64,000 nucleotides of DNA. Origin: Pseudobdellovibrionaceae bacterium (GTDB lineage: Bacteria; Bdellovibrionota; Bdellovibrionia; Bdellovibrionales; Bdellovibrionaceae). The notes below the pieces were generated by a model. The model did no database searches. It was not told where the DNA came from and was given only the letters and a program-made list of their open reading frames with translations. Made by a program: the position numbers and the translations under genes. The stretch spans positions 57,329 to 121,328 of the forward strand of contig CANFQX010000010.1 in NCBI GenBank assembly GCA_947449255.1, in the 5' to 3' direction. Shown here piece after piece: positions 44,631-54,254 of the stretch. Position 1 is the first letter of the stretch. The number at the start of each line of letters is the position of its first letter.

Positions 44631-46511
44631 TTAGACAATTCGTCCAAAATCTTTTTCTAATTTATAAAATGGATACTCAACGCTGACTGGCCGGCCATGA
44701 GGGCAAAAACTTGAAAGAGGATAAAAATCCATTTCTTGTAAAAGTTTTTTCATCTGATCAACACTGAGCGCTTGCCCTGCTCTTACCACAGAATGACAAG
44801 CCATTGTCGCACAGATATCACCGACGGCTCTCTCTAGAGAATAGCTCCCACCCTGCTCAACAATCTCATTGGCCATTTGATCTAAGACACGACTCAATAT
44901 GGATTCCTTGATAAAAAGAGGAGCTGCTTTCACACCAAGTGTTCCAGGCCCCAAGCTTTCTATGAAAACGCCCAATCTCTCAATATCTTTTGAAAGATTT
45001 AAAATGGCTTCAACTTTTTCAGGAGACATATCAATGGCCAGTGGAAATAAAAAATCTTGAATATCAATTTTTCCACCCTTCCATGCTGTCATTAAGCGTT
45101 CAAAGGCCACCCGTTCGTGGGCCGCATGTTGGTCCACAAAGACAATTTTGTCTCGCGCTTGGGTCACAATATAAGTTAAATTTGCTTGCCCCAAAACTTC
45201 AAGTGAAGACCAGTAAGTTCCTTTTGATAGAGCTGCATTTTCAGTTGTTTCTAAACCTGAATCTTCGCTCAACACTGAATTGAACTCAGCTCGTGACTCT
45301 GCCGCCTCAACAAAACTCTGATAGCTTACTTTTGGTTCATTAAAGGTGATCTTCGGAAAATTAAAATCTTTTTTCTGAAACTGCGTCACTCTAAAACTGG
45401 AATCAGCAAAACTTAGATTCTCCTGTGTGGGGATGCCTACGGACGGATTGACTGCCCGCTGAGATTGCGAATCGTTCTGTGAGTCTAAAAGAGAAAAGGC
45501 TTGTGATTGATCCACTGCCGACTTTGGCACCCAAGGGGCTTGCTCAAGCGAGCTTCGCAAGGCGCCGGCCACAGCTCTGAACGCTAAAGAAGGATCTTGA
45601 AATTTCACTTGAGATTTAGTCGGATGAATATTGACATCGACACAATCCGGTTGAGCCTCAACCCAAACAATAGCAATGGGGTATTCCCCATGCATGAGTA
45701 AACTTCGATAAGCTTCATTCACAGCAGCTTGAAGACTGCGATCTTGAACCCAACGATTTTGCACAAAAAGCCAAATATTTTTTGCCGTTTTTGCAACGTT
45801 ATGAGGATCTGCAAAAACGGCATAGGCTTTCACATTTTCACGAATGGCTTCACCCACAAACAGGGGTTTAATTTCTAGAATTTGCTCCACTCTGTCTTTA
45901 CGTGTTTTACAGGCTTGCCAGAAATGAACCATTTTACCATTCTCTTGAATGCGAAATTCAACTTCACAATGAGAAAGGGCCATGGCCTTGAGTGTGTTTT
46001 TAATAGCCGTGTGCTCTGCTCCATCAGATTTTAAAAACTTCAATCGAGCTGGCGTATTTTCAAAGAGATCTTCAATCACGATCGTAGTCCCTTGGGAACC
46101 TCCGACTTGATCAATAGTTTGTTTTTTTCCATAATGGCAAATGAGTTGATGAGCATGCTCATCCATCTCACGCCTAGAAGTCAGTGTCAGCTTACTGACA
46201 GCGGAGATGCTTGCTAGGGCCTCACCACGAAAACCAAAAGTGCTCAATTTCCAAAGATCATCTGTTTTTGAAATTTTACTGGTGGCAAATCTTTCCAAGG
46301 CCTTCGGCAAATCTTCTGGGGCCATGCCCTTGCCATTATCAATCACTTTTACAAAGCGGCCACCTTTAGAAAACTCAACGTGAACACACTTTGCACCGGC
46401 ATCTATGCTGTTTTCTACGAGTTCTTTCACCAAGTGAGAAGGTCGTTCGACAACCTCACCGGCAGCAATTTGATCCACAACTTCTGGAGCTAAAAGATGA
46501 ATTTTTGACAT
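44631..46511 (-). CDS. mutL: DNA mismatch repair protein MutL
   Basis: The 626-residue protein has the N-terminal GHKL ATPase (ELVENSIDAGA, DNGKGM, STFGFRGEALASI) and a C-terminal endonuclease domain. The metal-binding motif DQHAAHERVAFE fits DQHA(X)2E(X)4E, and CPHGRP lies near the C-terminus, so this is the nicking type of MutL, as expected in bacteria without MutH. A variable Ser/Gln-rich linker (about 340-440) joins the two. Confidence 0.96.
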   Translation of the reverse strand: MSKIHLLAPEVVDQIAAGEVVERPSHLVKELVENSIDAGAKCVHVEFSKGGRFVKVIDNGKGMAPEDLPKALERFATSKISKTDDLWKLSTFGFRGEALASISAVSKLTLTSRREMDEHAHQLICHYGKKQTIDQVGGSQGTTIVIEDLFENTPARLKFLKSDGAEHTAIKNTLKAMALSHCEVEFRIQENGKMVHFWQACKTRKDRVEQILEIKPLFVGEAIRENVKAYAVFADPHNVAKTAKNIWLFVQNRWVQDRSLQAAVNEAYRSLLMHGEYPIAIVWVEAQPDCVDVNIHPTKSQVKFQDPSLAFRAVAGALRSSLEQAPWVPKSAVDQSQAFSLLDSQNDSQSQRAVNPSVGIPTQENLSFADSSFRVTQFQKKDFNFPKITFNEPKVSYQSFVEAAESRAEFNSVLSEDSGLETTENAALSKGTYWSSLEVLGQANLTYIVTQARDKIVFVDQHAAHERVAFERLMTAWKGGKIDIQDFLFPLAIDMSPEKVEAILNLSKDIERLGVFIESLGPGTLGVKAAPLFIKESILSRVLDQMANEIVEQGGSYSLERAVGDICATMACHSVVRAGQALSVDQMKKLLQEMDFYPLSSFCPHGRPVSVEYPFYKLEKDFGRIV

Positions 46512-46582
46512 ATTTCAGGGACTTTGCATGACAGCCTGGCCCCTGTCAAAACATGCTAAATAAGACTTAATAATGCAATGAG

Positions 46583-47278
46583 TTAGCTAAATCTCATCAG
46601 CCAAACTCTATAGAAGGCTTCAATAACAATCCTAAAAGACATCTTACTTTGACCAACACGACGGTCTTCAAAAACAATGGGTGACTCGGCACCCTTAAAT
46701 CCCTTTTTCAAAGATTTATATTTTAATTCTATTTGAAAGCTGTAGCCGTTAGATTGAACAGTGCCTAAATCAATTCCCAAAAGCACTTCTTTTTTCCAGG
46801 CATTAAAACCACCTGTCCAATCTTGCAGAGGAAAGCCCAATATCCAACGAGAGTAAACTCCCCCGCCTCTAGAAATTATTTTACGCAAAATCCCCCAATT
46901 GACCGTGCGTCCGCCCTTTACATATCTGGATCCAACCGCAAAATCATGAGCTTGCATCGTTTTTATAAGAGGTCCTAGGTCCTCAGGTCGGTGGGAGAAA
47001 TCTGCATCCATTTCAACCAAGGCCTCATACCCTTTATCAATCCCCCAATGAAAGCCTGCAATATAAGCTTTTCCCAAGCCCTGCTTTCCTGGCCGAGATA
47101 AAAGATGCAGCTGAGGGATAGACTTTTGCATTTCTCGAACAATACCACCTGTTCCATCAGGAGAGTTGTCATCGACTATCAAAATCTCTACGCCAAGATT
47201 CTGAGCTAGTATAGCTGGAATAATAGTTTGAACATTCTCTTTTTCATTGTAGGTGGGAACAATAACCAGTGTTTTCAT
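46583..47278 (-). CDS. Polyprenol-phosphate mannosyltransferase-like glycosyltransferase (GT2)
   Basis: The start chosen is the internal ATG at 47278 (231 residues), which begins MKTLVIVPTYNEKENV as in the family; an upstream TTG extends it by 12. The GT-A fold is shown by the VDDNSPDGT and EMDADFSHRPED motifs (the latter with the metal-binding DAD). Dolichol-phosphate mannose synthases transfer a sugar from GDP-mannose to a lipid phosphate. It lacks the C-terminal membrane helices of longer members. The sugar used cannot be read from the sequence. Confidence 0.82.
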   Translation of the reverse strand: MKTLVIVPTYNEKENVQTIIPAILAQNLGVEILIVDDNSPDGTGGIVREMQKSIPQLHLLSRPGKQGLGKAYIAGFHWGIDKGYEALVEMDADFSHRPEDLGPLIKTMQAHDFAVGSRYVKGGRTVNWGILRKIISRGGGVYSRWILGFPLQDWTGGFNAWKKEVLLGIDLGTVQSNGYSFQIELKYKSLKKGFKGAESPIVFEDRRVGQSKMSFRIVIEAFYRVWLMRFS

Positions 47279-47357
47279 CGCTCCTAAAATGGCATAAAGC
47301 CAAGCCCATGGCAATCTTTAGTCAACTTCAAGTCAGGCAAAAACAAACCTGGAAAGA

Positions 47358-47807
47358 TTAAATGGAGCGCGAAACCAGCTGACCCTTCGCTTTACTTTCT
47401 AAAGCCTTTGATTTTTCTGCAGAAATTGCAGGAAGATTCAAAGGCTTTGAAAGTAAATACTGTGGATCACCCTTACGTTCATCCAACCTGATTTTTACTT
47501 TTTTAGAAGCGGACTCAGGATCTTTTAAATAAAGAATTGGATCAAAGCCACAAATCCCGCAAACTAAAGACAGACGCCAGCGAATTTTCACAAAGGATTC
47601 AGATATTGCCAGAAAAACAACAAACACAATAATCACTCGAGGATCAAACCCCTGCCAGATCCCGAACATAAATAAAGTCGCAGCCATTGCACTGCCTAGT
47701 ATATTCATCCCAGAAATATTCTTTTTGCGATAAATTCTTCGCGGCGTTTTACAAAACGCACAATAACAATTGGTTTTACCTATTTTTGTTTCAAAATTTT
47801 CTGGCAT
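47358..47807 (-). CDS. Hypothetical membrane protein with CxxC motifs
   Basis: The 149-residue protein has CYCAFC near residue 14-19, two hydrophobic helices (about 36-48 and 54-69), CGIC near 83-86, and a basic tail. The two CxxC pairs on either side of the membrane hairpin could hold a metal or form disulfides. No family was recognised. Confidence 0.55.
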   Translation of the reverse strand: MPENFETKIGKTNCYCAFCKTPRRIYRKKNISGMNILGSAMAATLFMFGIWQGFDPRVIIVFVVFLAISESFVKIRWRLSLVCGICGFDPILYLKDPESASKKVKIRLDERKGDPQYLLSKPLNLPAISAEKSKALESKAKGQLVSRSI

Positions 47808-47887
47808 ACAAACATTCTGCCAAACAAAGGGTCTAGAATGAAAGTTGAATTTTTGAAAAATGACAAACCTCTTGCTAGAATATAGAC

Positions 47888-48550
47888 ATGAAACAAAAAA
47901 ATGCGGCTATATCAATCAGATTCATTTTGGCGACATTCTTCTTTATCTCTGCACCGACTCTAGTCTGGGCTCTTTCTGGAAGGGATTATGAAGAAGTGGG
48001 CTATGACGACCTTTTAAATGAACTCACTGTGAAAAAGCAAAAGCTTCAGCAAAAAAACAGCCCTTCAGGCAATCCACTTCGACATGTAGGCATTGGATTT
48101 GCGAACTCATTTTCCACTATATCCAATCGAAAAAGTTCGACAAACCTTCACGCGTCAGGAATTCAACTTTCTGCGGGCACTGATTTAATATCTCCAGAGT
48201 GGTATGCCGAAGGAGTCTTTAGGAACTACAGTCCCTCTACAAATTACAATGAAGACTCTTCATTGCGAGAGCTTGAAGGAAAAATTGGATATACCAACAA
48301 CCTAGAAAATATCTGGCACTATTCAATCAGCACTGGAGTTTCTAATCGTTTCCTGCGCTACACTAACAATCAGCGTGGTATTTCGATCAATGAATCCGCA
48401 CCTTCCCTTGTAATTGCAACAAGTCTCTTTGCTCAAGTGCATAAGAACCTATCCATTGGAGCAGAAATTAGCGGCAGAACTTCTATGGTCAACACCTCCG
48501 CCGAACAGAACTCGTTTGATTTTGCACTGCGATTGAACACTTCACTTTGA
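47888..48550 (+). CDS. Exported beta-rich protein, probably outer membrane
   Basis: The 220-residue protein has a signal peptide (ending VWA, about residue 28), a charged coiled segment (about 35-60) and a beta-rich C-terminal domain of about eight strands with alternating residues. The last residues are NTSL, without a terminal aromatic. No family was recognised. It is followed 16 bases later by an unknown gene. Confidence 0.5.
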   Translation: MKQKNAAISIRFILATFFFISAPTLVWALSGRDYEEVGYDDLLNELTVKKQKLQQKNSPSGNPLRHVGIGFANSFSTISNRKSSTNLHASGIQLSAGTDLISPEWYAEGVFRNYSPSTNYNEDSSLRELEGKIGYTNNLENIWHYSISTGVSNRFLRYTNNQRGISINESAPSLVIATSLFAQVHKNLSIGAEISGRTSMVNTSAEQNSFDFALRLNTSL

Positions 48551-48566
48551 TAGGATTATTGAATTG

Positions 48567-49229
48567 ATGCTTTTATTTTTGGGATCTTTTGCAATGTGCT
48601 TTTTGGTCATTTTTTTTTCTAATTTTAAAAGAAAAAGAAATGCATCCAATGCACAATACAAGCTTATCCCTAACTGCTTGCTCACCCGCTCTCCTCTGCT
48701 TTTTTTAACTGGGCCACGCAGTTTATTCTATTTTACTGCATATTGGAATACCTACACGGCCTATCTTGCCGAACACGGTTATGAAGTTTTTAATCTCAAA
48801 CTCCCTTGGAATAATTCTGCACAGCGAAGTCAACGTTTTGGGCAATTTCTCTTAGAACAAGAAAAAAATAATAATGGGTTTCATCTTTTCTTAGACTCTT
48901 CGACTTTAGAAGAGTTCAATGATCAGCTTTGCCAGCGCCACTCACCCAGCATTCTTAGCCTTACCGAAATCACAACTCCCGGAAAAGAGTGCAGTCTAAA
49001 CCCACATCAACCCTTTCCATATCCTTTTCATTCCCTTAAATGTTCAAAAAATGACAAATCAGATCTGCTTGGATTGGTGGCATTCACCTTTCATAAATGG
49101 ACCCTAAAAGAATATAAAAACTTACCGACCTTTGAAACTCTTGGAGGCTGTGAAAAGACAGCACTTAAAAACAGCAACGAATTGCTTGCGCGTGCAATTT
49201 TCTTGGCCGAAGAAGAAGTCTGCTCATGA
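48567..49229 (+). CDS. Hypothetical membrane-anchored protein
   Basis: The protein (220 residues from the ATG at 48567; a TTG precedes it by one codon) has one N-terminal helix and then a soluble domain. The PLLFLTGPRSLFYFTAYWNTYTAYLAEHGYEVFNL stretch has the outline of an alpha/beta hydrolase start, but no GxSxG nucleophile elbow or catalytic triad could be found, so a hydrolase role is doubtful. It lies between two envelope genes. Confidence 0.5.
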   Translation: MLLFLGSFAMCFLVIFFSNFKRKRNASNAQYKLIPNCLLTRSPLLFLTGPRSLFYFTAYWNTYTAYLAEHGYEVFNLKLPWNNSAQRSQRFGQFLLEQEKNNNGFHLFLDSSTLEEFNDQLCQRHSPSILSLTEITTPGKECSLNPHQPFPYPFHSLKCSKNDKSDLLGLVAFTFHKWTLKEYKNLPTFETLGGCEKTALKNSNELLARAIFLAEEEVCS

Positions 49230-49270
49230 TTGCTCTTGCAAGATCGTCTCTATAATGCTGCAATAAATCC

Positions 49271-49831
49271 ATGAGTGATTATAGAGACGTAACACCTAAT
49301 CAGCAGTTTCCACCTTCAACACAAACTTTGACTGAAGTGCTTCATTATGTGGTGAGGTATTTAAAACATCCCCTTCATGAAATAAAATCAATTCCTGACT
49401 GGAATTGGTCAACTCTCATAGTGACGCTGATTGCTTTATCCATGAGCTCGGGATTCTTGACTGGCTTAATACCACCAAATATTTTTAGAATTATGAGTGG
49501 CCTGATTATTTCACCTATGGTGGCCGTACTGACTGCATTCATCAGTTCGCTCTTTATTTATTATTATTTTCAAGTTTTTGAGCATAGAACCTGCTCATTA
49601 AGAAAAATATTTACATTGATCTTATTTGCAAATATTCCATTTTTAATTTTTCAAACAGTCTCTGATATTTTCCCACCTATTGCCCTGGTGGGATTTGCCT
49701 TCACTTCGCTGATAACAGCCGTAGGATTAACTGAAAACTTTCAATTGCCTAAAAAGAGATCACTCCGACTTGTGACGGCCATTTACGCCGTCATTTTTAT
49801 TATTTGGATCTGGAATCATTTTGATCTTTAA
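49271..49831 (+). CDS. Yip1-like integral membrane protein
   Basis: The 186-residue protein has about five hydrophobic helices after a 45-residue soluble N-terminus. The layout and the LFANIPFLIF motif resemble Yip1-family bacterial membrane proteins of unknown role. Its stop overlaps the dut stop of the opposite strand by 2 bases. Confidence 0.5.
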   Translation: MSDYRDVTPNQQFPPSTQTLTEVLHYVVRYLKHPLHEIKSIPDWNWSTLIVTLIALSMSSGFLTGLIPPNIFRIMSGLIISPMVAVLTAFISSLFIYYYFQVFEHRTCSLRKIFTLILFANIPFLIFQTVSDIFPPIALVGFAFTSLITAVGLTENFQLPKKRSLRLVTAIYAVIFIIWIWNHFDL

Positions 49832-50277
49832 GCGCGCCCTGTGGAACCAAATCCACCAACACCACGCTCAGTATTTGAAAGGTCACTGACAAGCTCAAAC
49901 TGGGCTTGGTAAACCGGCGCAACCACAAGCTGAGCGCAACGATCTTGATCGTTGATAACAACGGACTCATTTCCTAAATTAACCAAGATAATTTTAACTT
50001 CGCCACGATAATCAGCATCAATAGTTCCTGGAGTATTTAATACTGTAAGACCATTTTTTGCTGCCCATCCACTGCGAGGTCTTGCTTGGATTTCAAATCC
50101 CAAGGGAATTTCAAAACTTAAACCAGTAGGGATCATCGCTCGTTCGCCTGGATTCAACAATACAGGGCCCACCAACTGAGCTCGCACATCAAAACCGCTG
50201 GCACCAAGGGATTGATACTGTGGAAGTTCGCCATGGAAATTCTCAAGTTTTTTAATTTTTAAGTTTACTTTATTCAT
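49828..50277 (-). CDS. dut: dUTP diphosphatase
   Basis: The enzyme hydrolyses dUTP to dUMP and keeps uracil out of DNA. All five trimeric dUTPase motifs are visible: GASGFDVRA, RPRSGWAAKNGL, NTPGTIDADYRGE, RCAQLVV and the C-terminal GVGGFGSTGR. The start chosen is the ATG at 50277 (149 residues), which overlaps the stop of the M16 peptidase gene by 4 bases (ATGA). Confidence 0.96.
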   Translation of the reverse strand: MNKVNLKIKKLENFHGELPQYQSLGASGFDVRAQLVGPVLLNPGERAMIPTGLSFEIPLGFEIQARPRSGWAAKNGLTVLNTPGTIDADYRGEVKIILVNLGNESVVINDQDRCAQLVVAPVYQAQFELVSDLSNTERGVGGFGSTGRA

Positions 50278-51542
50278 AGTTCCAACCCATCCCACCAATC
50301 GCTAACTTCACTCACCCCAGTTCCTAGTAAAATTCCAGAAGCTTGGCTGAAATCCATCTTATGGTGCAAATAATAATTTACTGAATCCATAGTCACATTA
50401 TCGATTTCTTCAATCACTGACTCTATCGAACGATATTTTCCAAAAACTATTTCATTTACAGCTAAAGACGTCATCCTATTTTCAATATCATCGGAGCCGA
50501 GCAGAATGCTGCCCTTCACCTGGGTTTTAAACATTTCAACATCATGTTTAGAAACACCATTTTTTCTCAATTTACTAAATTCATTGGAAATCAGATCTCC
50601 AACTTTACGAACATTTTTAGCTTCAACTCCAGCATAAATATTCAACATGCCAGAATCAATATTGGTGTTTAAGCTTGAAAAAATTGAATACACCAAGCCT
50701 TTTTTCTCTCGAACACTTTGGTACAATTTCGAGGTCATGCCGCCACCTAAAAGGGTGTTTAAGATCACAGCTTCAAAGCGATATTTATCCTTAAAACTTC
50801 CCGTTGGAAGTCCTAGCAGCATATGAATTTGTTCTGCTTTTTTCTCTACAACATGTCGCTTTTTTAGCCATTTTGGCTTCAGACGAGTGTTCTTTAAAAC
50901 ACTTTTTTTCTTGTGACCAAGAAAGTGATGAGCACCGCTCAAGAACTCTTCATGGTCCAAACAACCCGCTGCACTCAATATAATATTAGAACCTGTGTAG
51001 TTTTTTTTATAGTAAGATTCAACCTGACTCATGCTCATTTTAGATACCGTCTTGGGCGTACCTAAGATTGGCCGTCCCAATGGATGCTGGCCATAGACTT
51101 TATCATAAAAGATATCAAAAATAACGTCCTCGTGATTGTCCTCAGACATTGCAATTTCTTGCAGAATCACGCTCTTCTCAAGCTCAAAGTCTTTGGGTTT
51201 TAACTCCATGTGGGAAACTAAATCAGAAAGTATTTCCAATGCCTTTTGCCAATGATCTTTTAAGACCAAGGCATGATAGCAGGTGTATTCACGAGTGGTG
51301 TAAGCATTCAACTCACCACCGAGTGCTTCTAAGGATTTTGCAATTTGATAGGCAGATCTAGATTCTGTTCCCTTAAAAACAAGATGTTCCAACAAGTGGG
51401 ACATTCCAGCAATCTTGGAAACCTCATCGCGAGTCCCTGTCAAAACCCAAAGCCCTATAGAAACAGCACGGGACCCTGGATGAAATTCACTCATCACTCG
51501 GATCCCGTTAGAAAGTTCATTTTTTTTGAACTTATTTGTCAT
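50274..51542 (-). CDS. M16 family zinc metallopeptidase
   Basis: The 422-residue protein has the inverted zinc motif HLLEH at residues 49-53 and the distal Glu in EKSVILQEIAM near residue 130, so it should be an active peptidase of the mitochondrial-processing/YmxG type. Such single-chain M16 peptidases often lie next to pnp in bacteria; substrates are not well defined. It starts 2 bases after the pnp stop and overlaps dut. Confidence 0.9.
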   Translation of the reverse strand: MTNKFKKNELSNGIRVMSEFHPGSRAVSIGLWVLTGTRDEVSKIAGMSHLLEHLVFKGTESRSAYQIAKSLEALGGELNAYTTREYTCYHALVLKDHWQKALEILSDLVSHMELKPKDFELEKSVILQEIAMSEDNHEDVIFDIFYDKVYGQHPLGRPILGTPKTVSKMSMSQVESYYKKNYTGSNIILSAAGCLDHEEFLSGAHHFLGHKKKSVLKNTRLKPKWLKKRHVVEKKAEQIHMLLGLPTGSFKDKYRFEAVILNTLLGGGMTSKLYQSVREKKGLVYSIFSSLNTNIDSGMLNIYAGVEAKNVRKVGDLISNEFSKLRKNGVSKHDVEMFKTQVKGSILLGSDDIENRMTSLAVNEIVFGKYRSIESVIEEIDNVTMDSVNYYLHHKMDFSQASGILLGTGVSEVSDWWDGLEL

Positions 51543-51544
51543 TT

Positions 51545-53638
51545 TTAATTAACAAGTGCTTTGCGAGAAAGTTTGATGCGTCCTGCGCGATCCACTTCAA
51601 GTACTTTCACATCAATAATTTCACCCTCTTTAAGAACGTCAGTCACTAGACGAACTCTCTCGTGTGCAATTTCTGATATATGGAGCAAACCTTGTGTATT
51701 TGGAAGAATCTCAACAAAAGCACCAAATTCAGCAATTTTAACAACTCGGCCTTTATAAGTCTTACCAACTTCTGCTTCAGCAATGATGTCATTGATCATC
51801 GCAATTGCTTTCTTAGTTGCTTCTGGATCTGCTGAAGCGACGTGAATAGTTCCGTCATCTTCAATCTCGATTTTAACTCCAGTTGCTTCTGTGATTCCAC
51901 GAATCACTTTACCACCAGAACCAATGACTTCGCGAATTTTATCAGGTCGGATTTTGATAGTCTCAATTCGAGGAGCATACTCAGAGATTTGACCTCGTGG
52001 AGTTCTCATCACTTTTTCCATCTCATTGAGAATATAAGCTCTGCCCTCTTTGGCCTGAGCCAAAGCTTGCTCCATAACATCAAATGAAACAGAGTCAATT
52101 TTGATATCCATTTGCAAAGCTGTAATGCCTTGATTTGAACCTGCAACTTTAAAATCCATGTCTCCTAGGTGATCTTCATCCCCTAAAATATCGGTTAAAA
52201 CCGCTACACGATCACCCTCTTTAATCAGGCCCATAGCAATACCAGCTACATTTGCTTTTAAAGGAACACCAGCATCTAGCATCGCCATAGTTCCAGAACA
52301 AACAGTTCCCATAGAAGAAGAACCGTTGGATTCAAGAACTTCAGCAACAATACGCAAAGTGTATGGGAATTTTTCATGATCAGGAAGAACTGCCTTTAAA
52401 GCACGCTCAGCTAGGTTTCCATGGCCGATCTCACGACGACCTTGCCCACCAAAACGGCCAACTTCACCCACTGAATAAGGAGGGAAATTGTAATGCATCA
52501 TGAAGCGACGTTTTTGAGTCCCCAAAAGTGCGTCGATCATTTGTTCATCATCACCAGTGCCCAGAGTCACTGTTCCTAAGACCTGTGTTTCGCCACGAGT
52601 AAACAATCCTGAGCCATGAGCGCGTGGCAAGATTCCCACTTCATTGGATATTGGACGAACAGTTTTAACATCGCGACCATCTATACGGATGGCACGATCT
52701 AAAATCATTGAGCGGGCCTCATTGTATTTTAAGTCTTCAATAATAGCATTCAGTTCTTTCTTACGAAGCTTCAGCAAATCTTTATCTGCAATTTCAGCTA
52801 AAAGAACTTTTTCGCCTTCAACTTGTGCTTGGTGGCTAGCCGCATAGCGCTCTTGTTTTTCTCGGATAGCAAGTGCTGCAGATATTTTTGGCTTAAGAAG
52901 TGCTTCTGCTTTAGTTTTGAAATCAGCATCAATAACAGGCGCAGCAAAAGGACGTTTTGCTTTTGATCCCATTTTTTCACGCAATTCATCTTGAGCATTC
53001 AAAAAAGGAATCAAAGCTTGGTGACCAAATTTTAGAGCTGCTAAAACATCAGCCTCAGAAATAAATTTAGTTTCACCCTCAACCATCAACAGACCATTGC
53101 GAGTTCCTGCAACGATAATGTCCATGTCTGATTTTTCCATTTGCTGTGGAGTCGGATTCGCAACAAATTGCCCTTCAACTCGTCCAACCTGAAGTGCCGC
53201 TGTTGGGCCATTGAACGGAATATCAGAAAGATGAAGAGCCGTTGAAGCTCCCAAACTTGCCAGAATTTCTAATGGAAATGCACCATCAGCTGAAAGCACA
53301 GTGGCTACCACTTGAGTCTCATGGCGATAGCCTTCTGGGAAAGAAGGACGGATAGGACGATCAATCAAACGAGCCGTCAAGATGGCATCATTCGTTGGTT
53401 TTCCTTCACGTTTGAAGTATCCGCCTGGGATTTTACCAGTGGCATAGAATTTCTCGATGTATTCAACTGTTAGAGGAAAGAAATCGAGCTCAGAAGTTTT
53501 TTTAGAGGAAACAGCGGTAACCAAAACCATGTTATTGCCACAAGTTACCAAGGCAGAACCATCTGCCTGTTTTGCCAAACGGCCTGTTTCGATGGTAATT
53601 TGTTTTCCACCCACCGAAGTTGTTACAGTCGTTTTCAT
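51545..53638 (-). CDS. pnp: Polyribonucleotide nucleotidyltransferase
   Basis: The start chosen is the ATG at 53638 (MKTTVTTSVGG, 697 residues) with GGAGA upstream. PNPase degrades RNA 3' to 5' by phosphorolysis. Two RNase PH domains (about 1-210 and 310-540), a KH domain (IREVIGSGGKVIRGI) and an S1 domain (GRVVKIAEFGAFVEI) are in order. It follows rpsO, the conserved order in bacteria, where PNPase often regulates its own mRNA leader. Confidence 0.96.
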   Translation of the reverse strand: MKTTVTTSVGGKQITIETGRLAKQADGSALVTCGNNMVLVTAVSSKKTSELDFFPLTVEYIEKFYATGKIPGGYFKREGKPTNDAILTARLIDRPIRPSFPEGYRHETQVVATVLSADGAFPLEILASLGASTALHLSDIPFNGPTAALQVGRVEGQFVANPTPQQMEKSDMDIIVAGTRNGLLMVEGETKFISEADVLAALKFGHQALIPFLNAQDELREKMGSKAKRPFAAPVIDADFKTKAEALLKPKISAALAIREKQERYAASHQAQVEGEKVLLAEIADKDLLKLRKKELNAIIEDLKYNEARSMILDRAIRIDGRDVKTVRPISNEVGILPRAHGSGLFTRGETQVLGTVTLGTGDDEQMIDALLGTQKRRFMMHYNFPPYSVGEVGRFGGQGRREIGHGNLAERALKAVLPDHEKFPYTLRIVAEVLESNGSSSMGTVCSGTMAMLDAGVPLKANVAGIAMGLIKEGDRVAVLTDILGDEDHLGDMDFKVAGSNQGITALQMDIKIDSVSFDVMEQALAQAKEGRAYILNEMEKVMRTPRGQISEYAPRIETIKIRPDKIREVIGSGGKVIRGITEATGVKIEIEDDGTIHVASADPEATKKAIAMINDIIAEAEVGKTYKGRVVKIAEFGAFVEILPNTQGLLHISEIAHERVRLVTDVLKEGEIIDVKVLEVDRAGRIKLSRKALVN

Positions 53639-53756
53639 AATTTCTCCTTGAAAATTTTCATAAATTTTCACAGAGCCTACATGCTCTATGAATTTAGAAT
53701 CATAAACTTTAATAGTGTGAGACTTAGTATACTAAAAAAAACTAAAAATAAGCTAG

Positions 53757-53791
53757 TTTAAAAAATCTGAAGGGGCTTTTCGCCCCTTCAG
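53757..53791 (-). terminator. Rho-independent terminator between rpsO and pnp
   Basis: CTGAAGGGGC pairs with GCCCCTTCAG around a short loop, with a T-run on the minus strand. It lies 18 bases past the rpsO stop, so pnp needs read-through or its own promoter. Confidence 0.9.
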
Positions 53792-53808
53792 TTATTCTTA
53801 GAATCAGA

Positions 53809-54078
53809 TTATTTACGAAGCTCTAGAGTTTTAAGAATTGCTTGGTAAGCTCCAGCATCTTTACGATGAAGGTAGTTCAAAAGTTTTCTTCTTTGGTTAA
53901 CCATAGTCACTAGACCACGACGACCATGAAAATCTTTTTTATGTTTTGAAAAGTGAGCTGTTAGATCATTAATTCTAGCTGTTAAAAGTGCAATTTGAAC
54001 AGGTGCTGAACCCGTATCTAACTCACTAGTTTTGAACTTGCTTAAAATTTGCTCTTTGTTTTCTTTTGTGACTGCCAT
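53809..54078 (-). CDS. rpsO: 30S ribosomal protein S15
   Basis: The start chosen is the ATG at 54078 (MAVTKENKEQ, 89 residues), the usual S15 length, with AGGAGAC upstream. S15 binds the central domain of 16S rRNA early in assembly. Conserved blocks TGSAPVQIALLTARI, HKKDFHGRRGL and RRKLLNYL are present. The leader 54079-54254 could hold the autoregulatory site that S15 often has. Confidence 0.97.
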   Translation of the reverse strand: MAVTKENKEQILSKFKTSELDTGSAPVQIALLTARINDLTAHFSKHKKDFHGRRGLVTMVNQRRKLLNYLHRKDAGAYQAILKTLELRK

Positions 54079-54254
54079 TAAAGTCTCCTTATTTTTAAAT
54101 TTTTCTCGATAATTTTTATAAATTTCCCACACCTGAAATCGTCATGGCTGTCGATCCTGGCAGGAAATAAGGTTCTAACTGTTCCTGACTAAGGGGTCAA
54201 GCTTTCAAAGTGATCTCAAAGGGACAATTTATAGGGGGCAAAAGGCAAATATTA

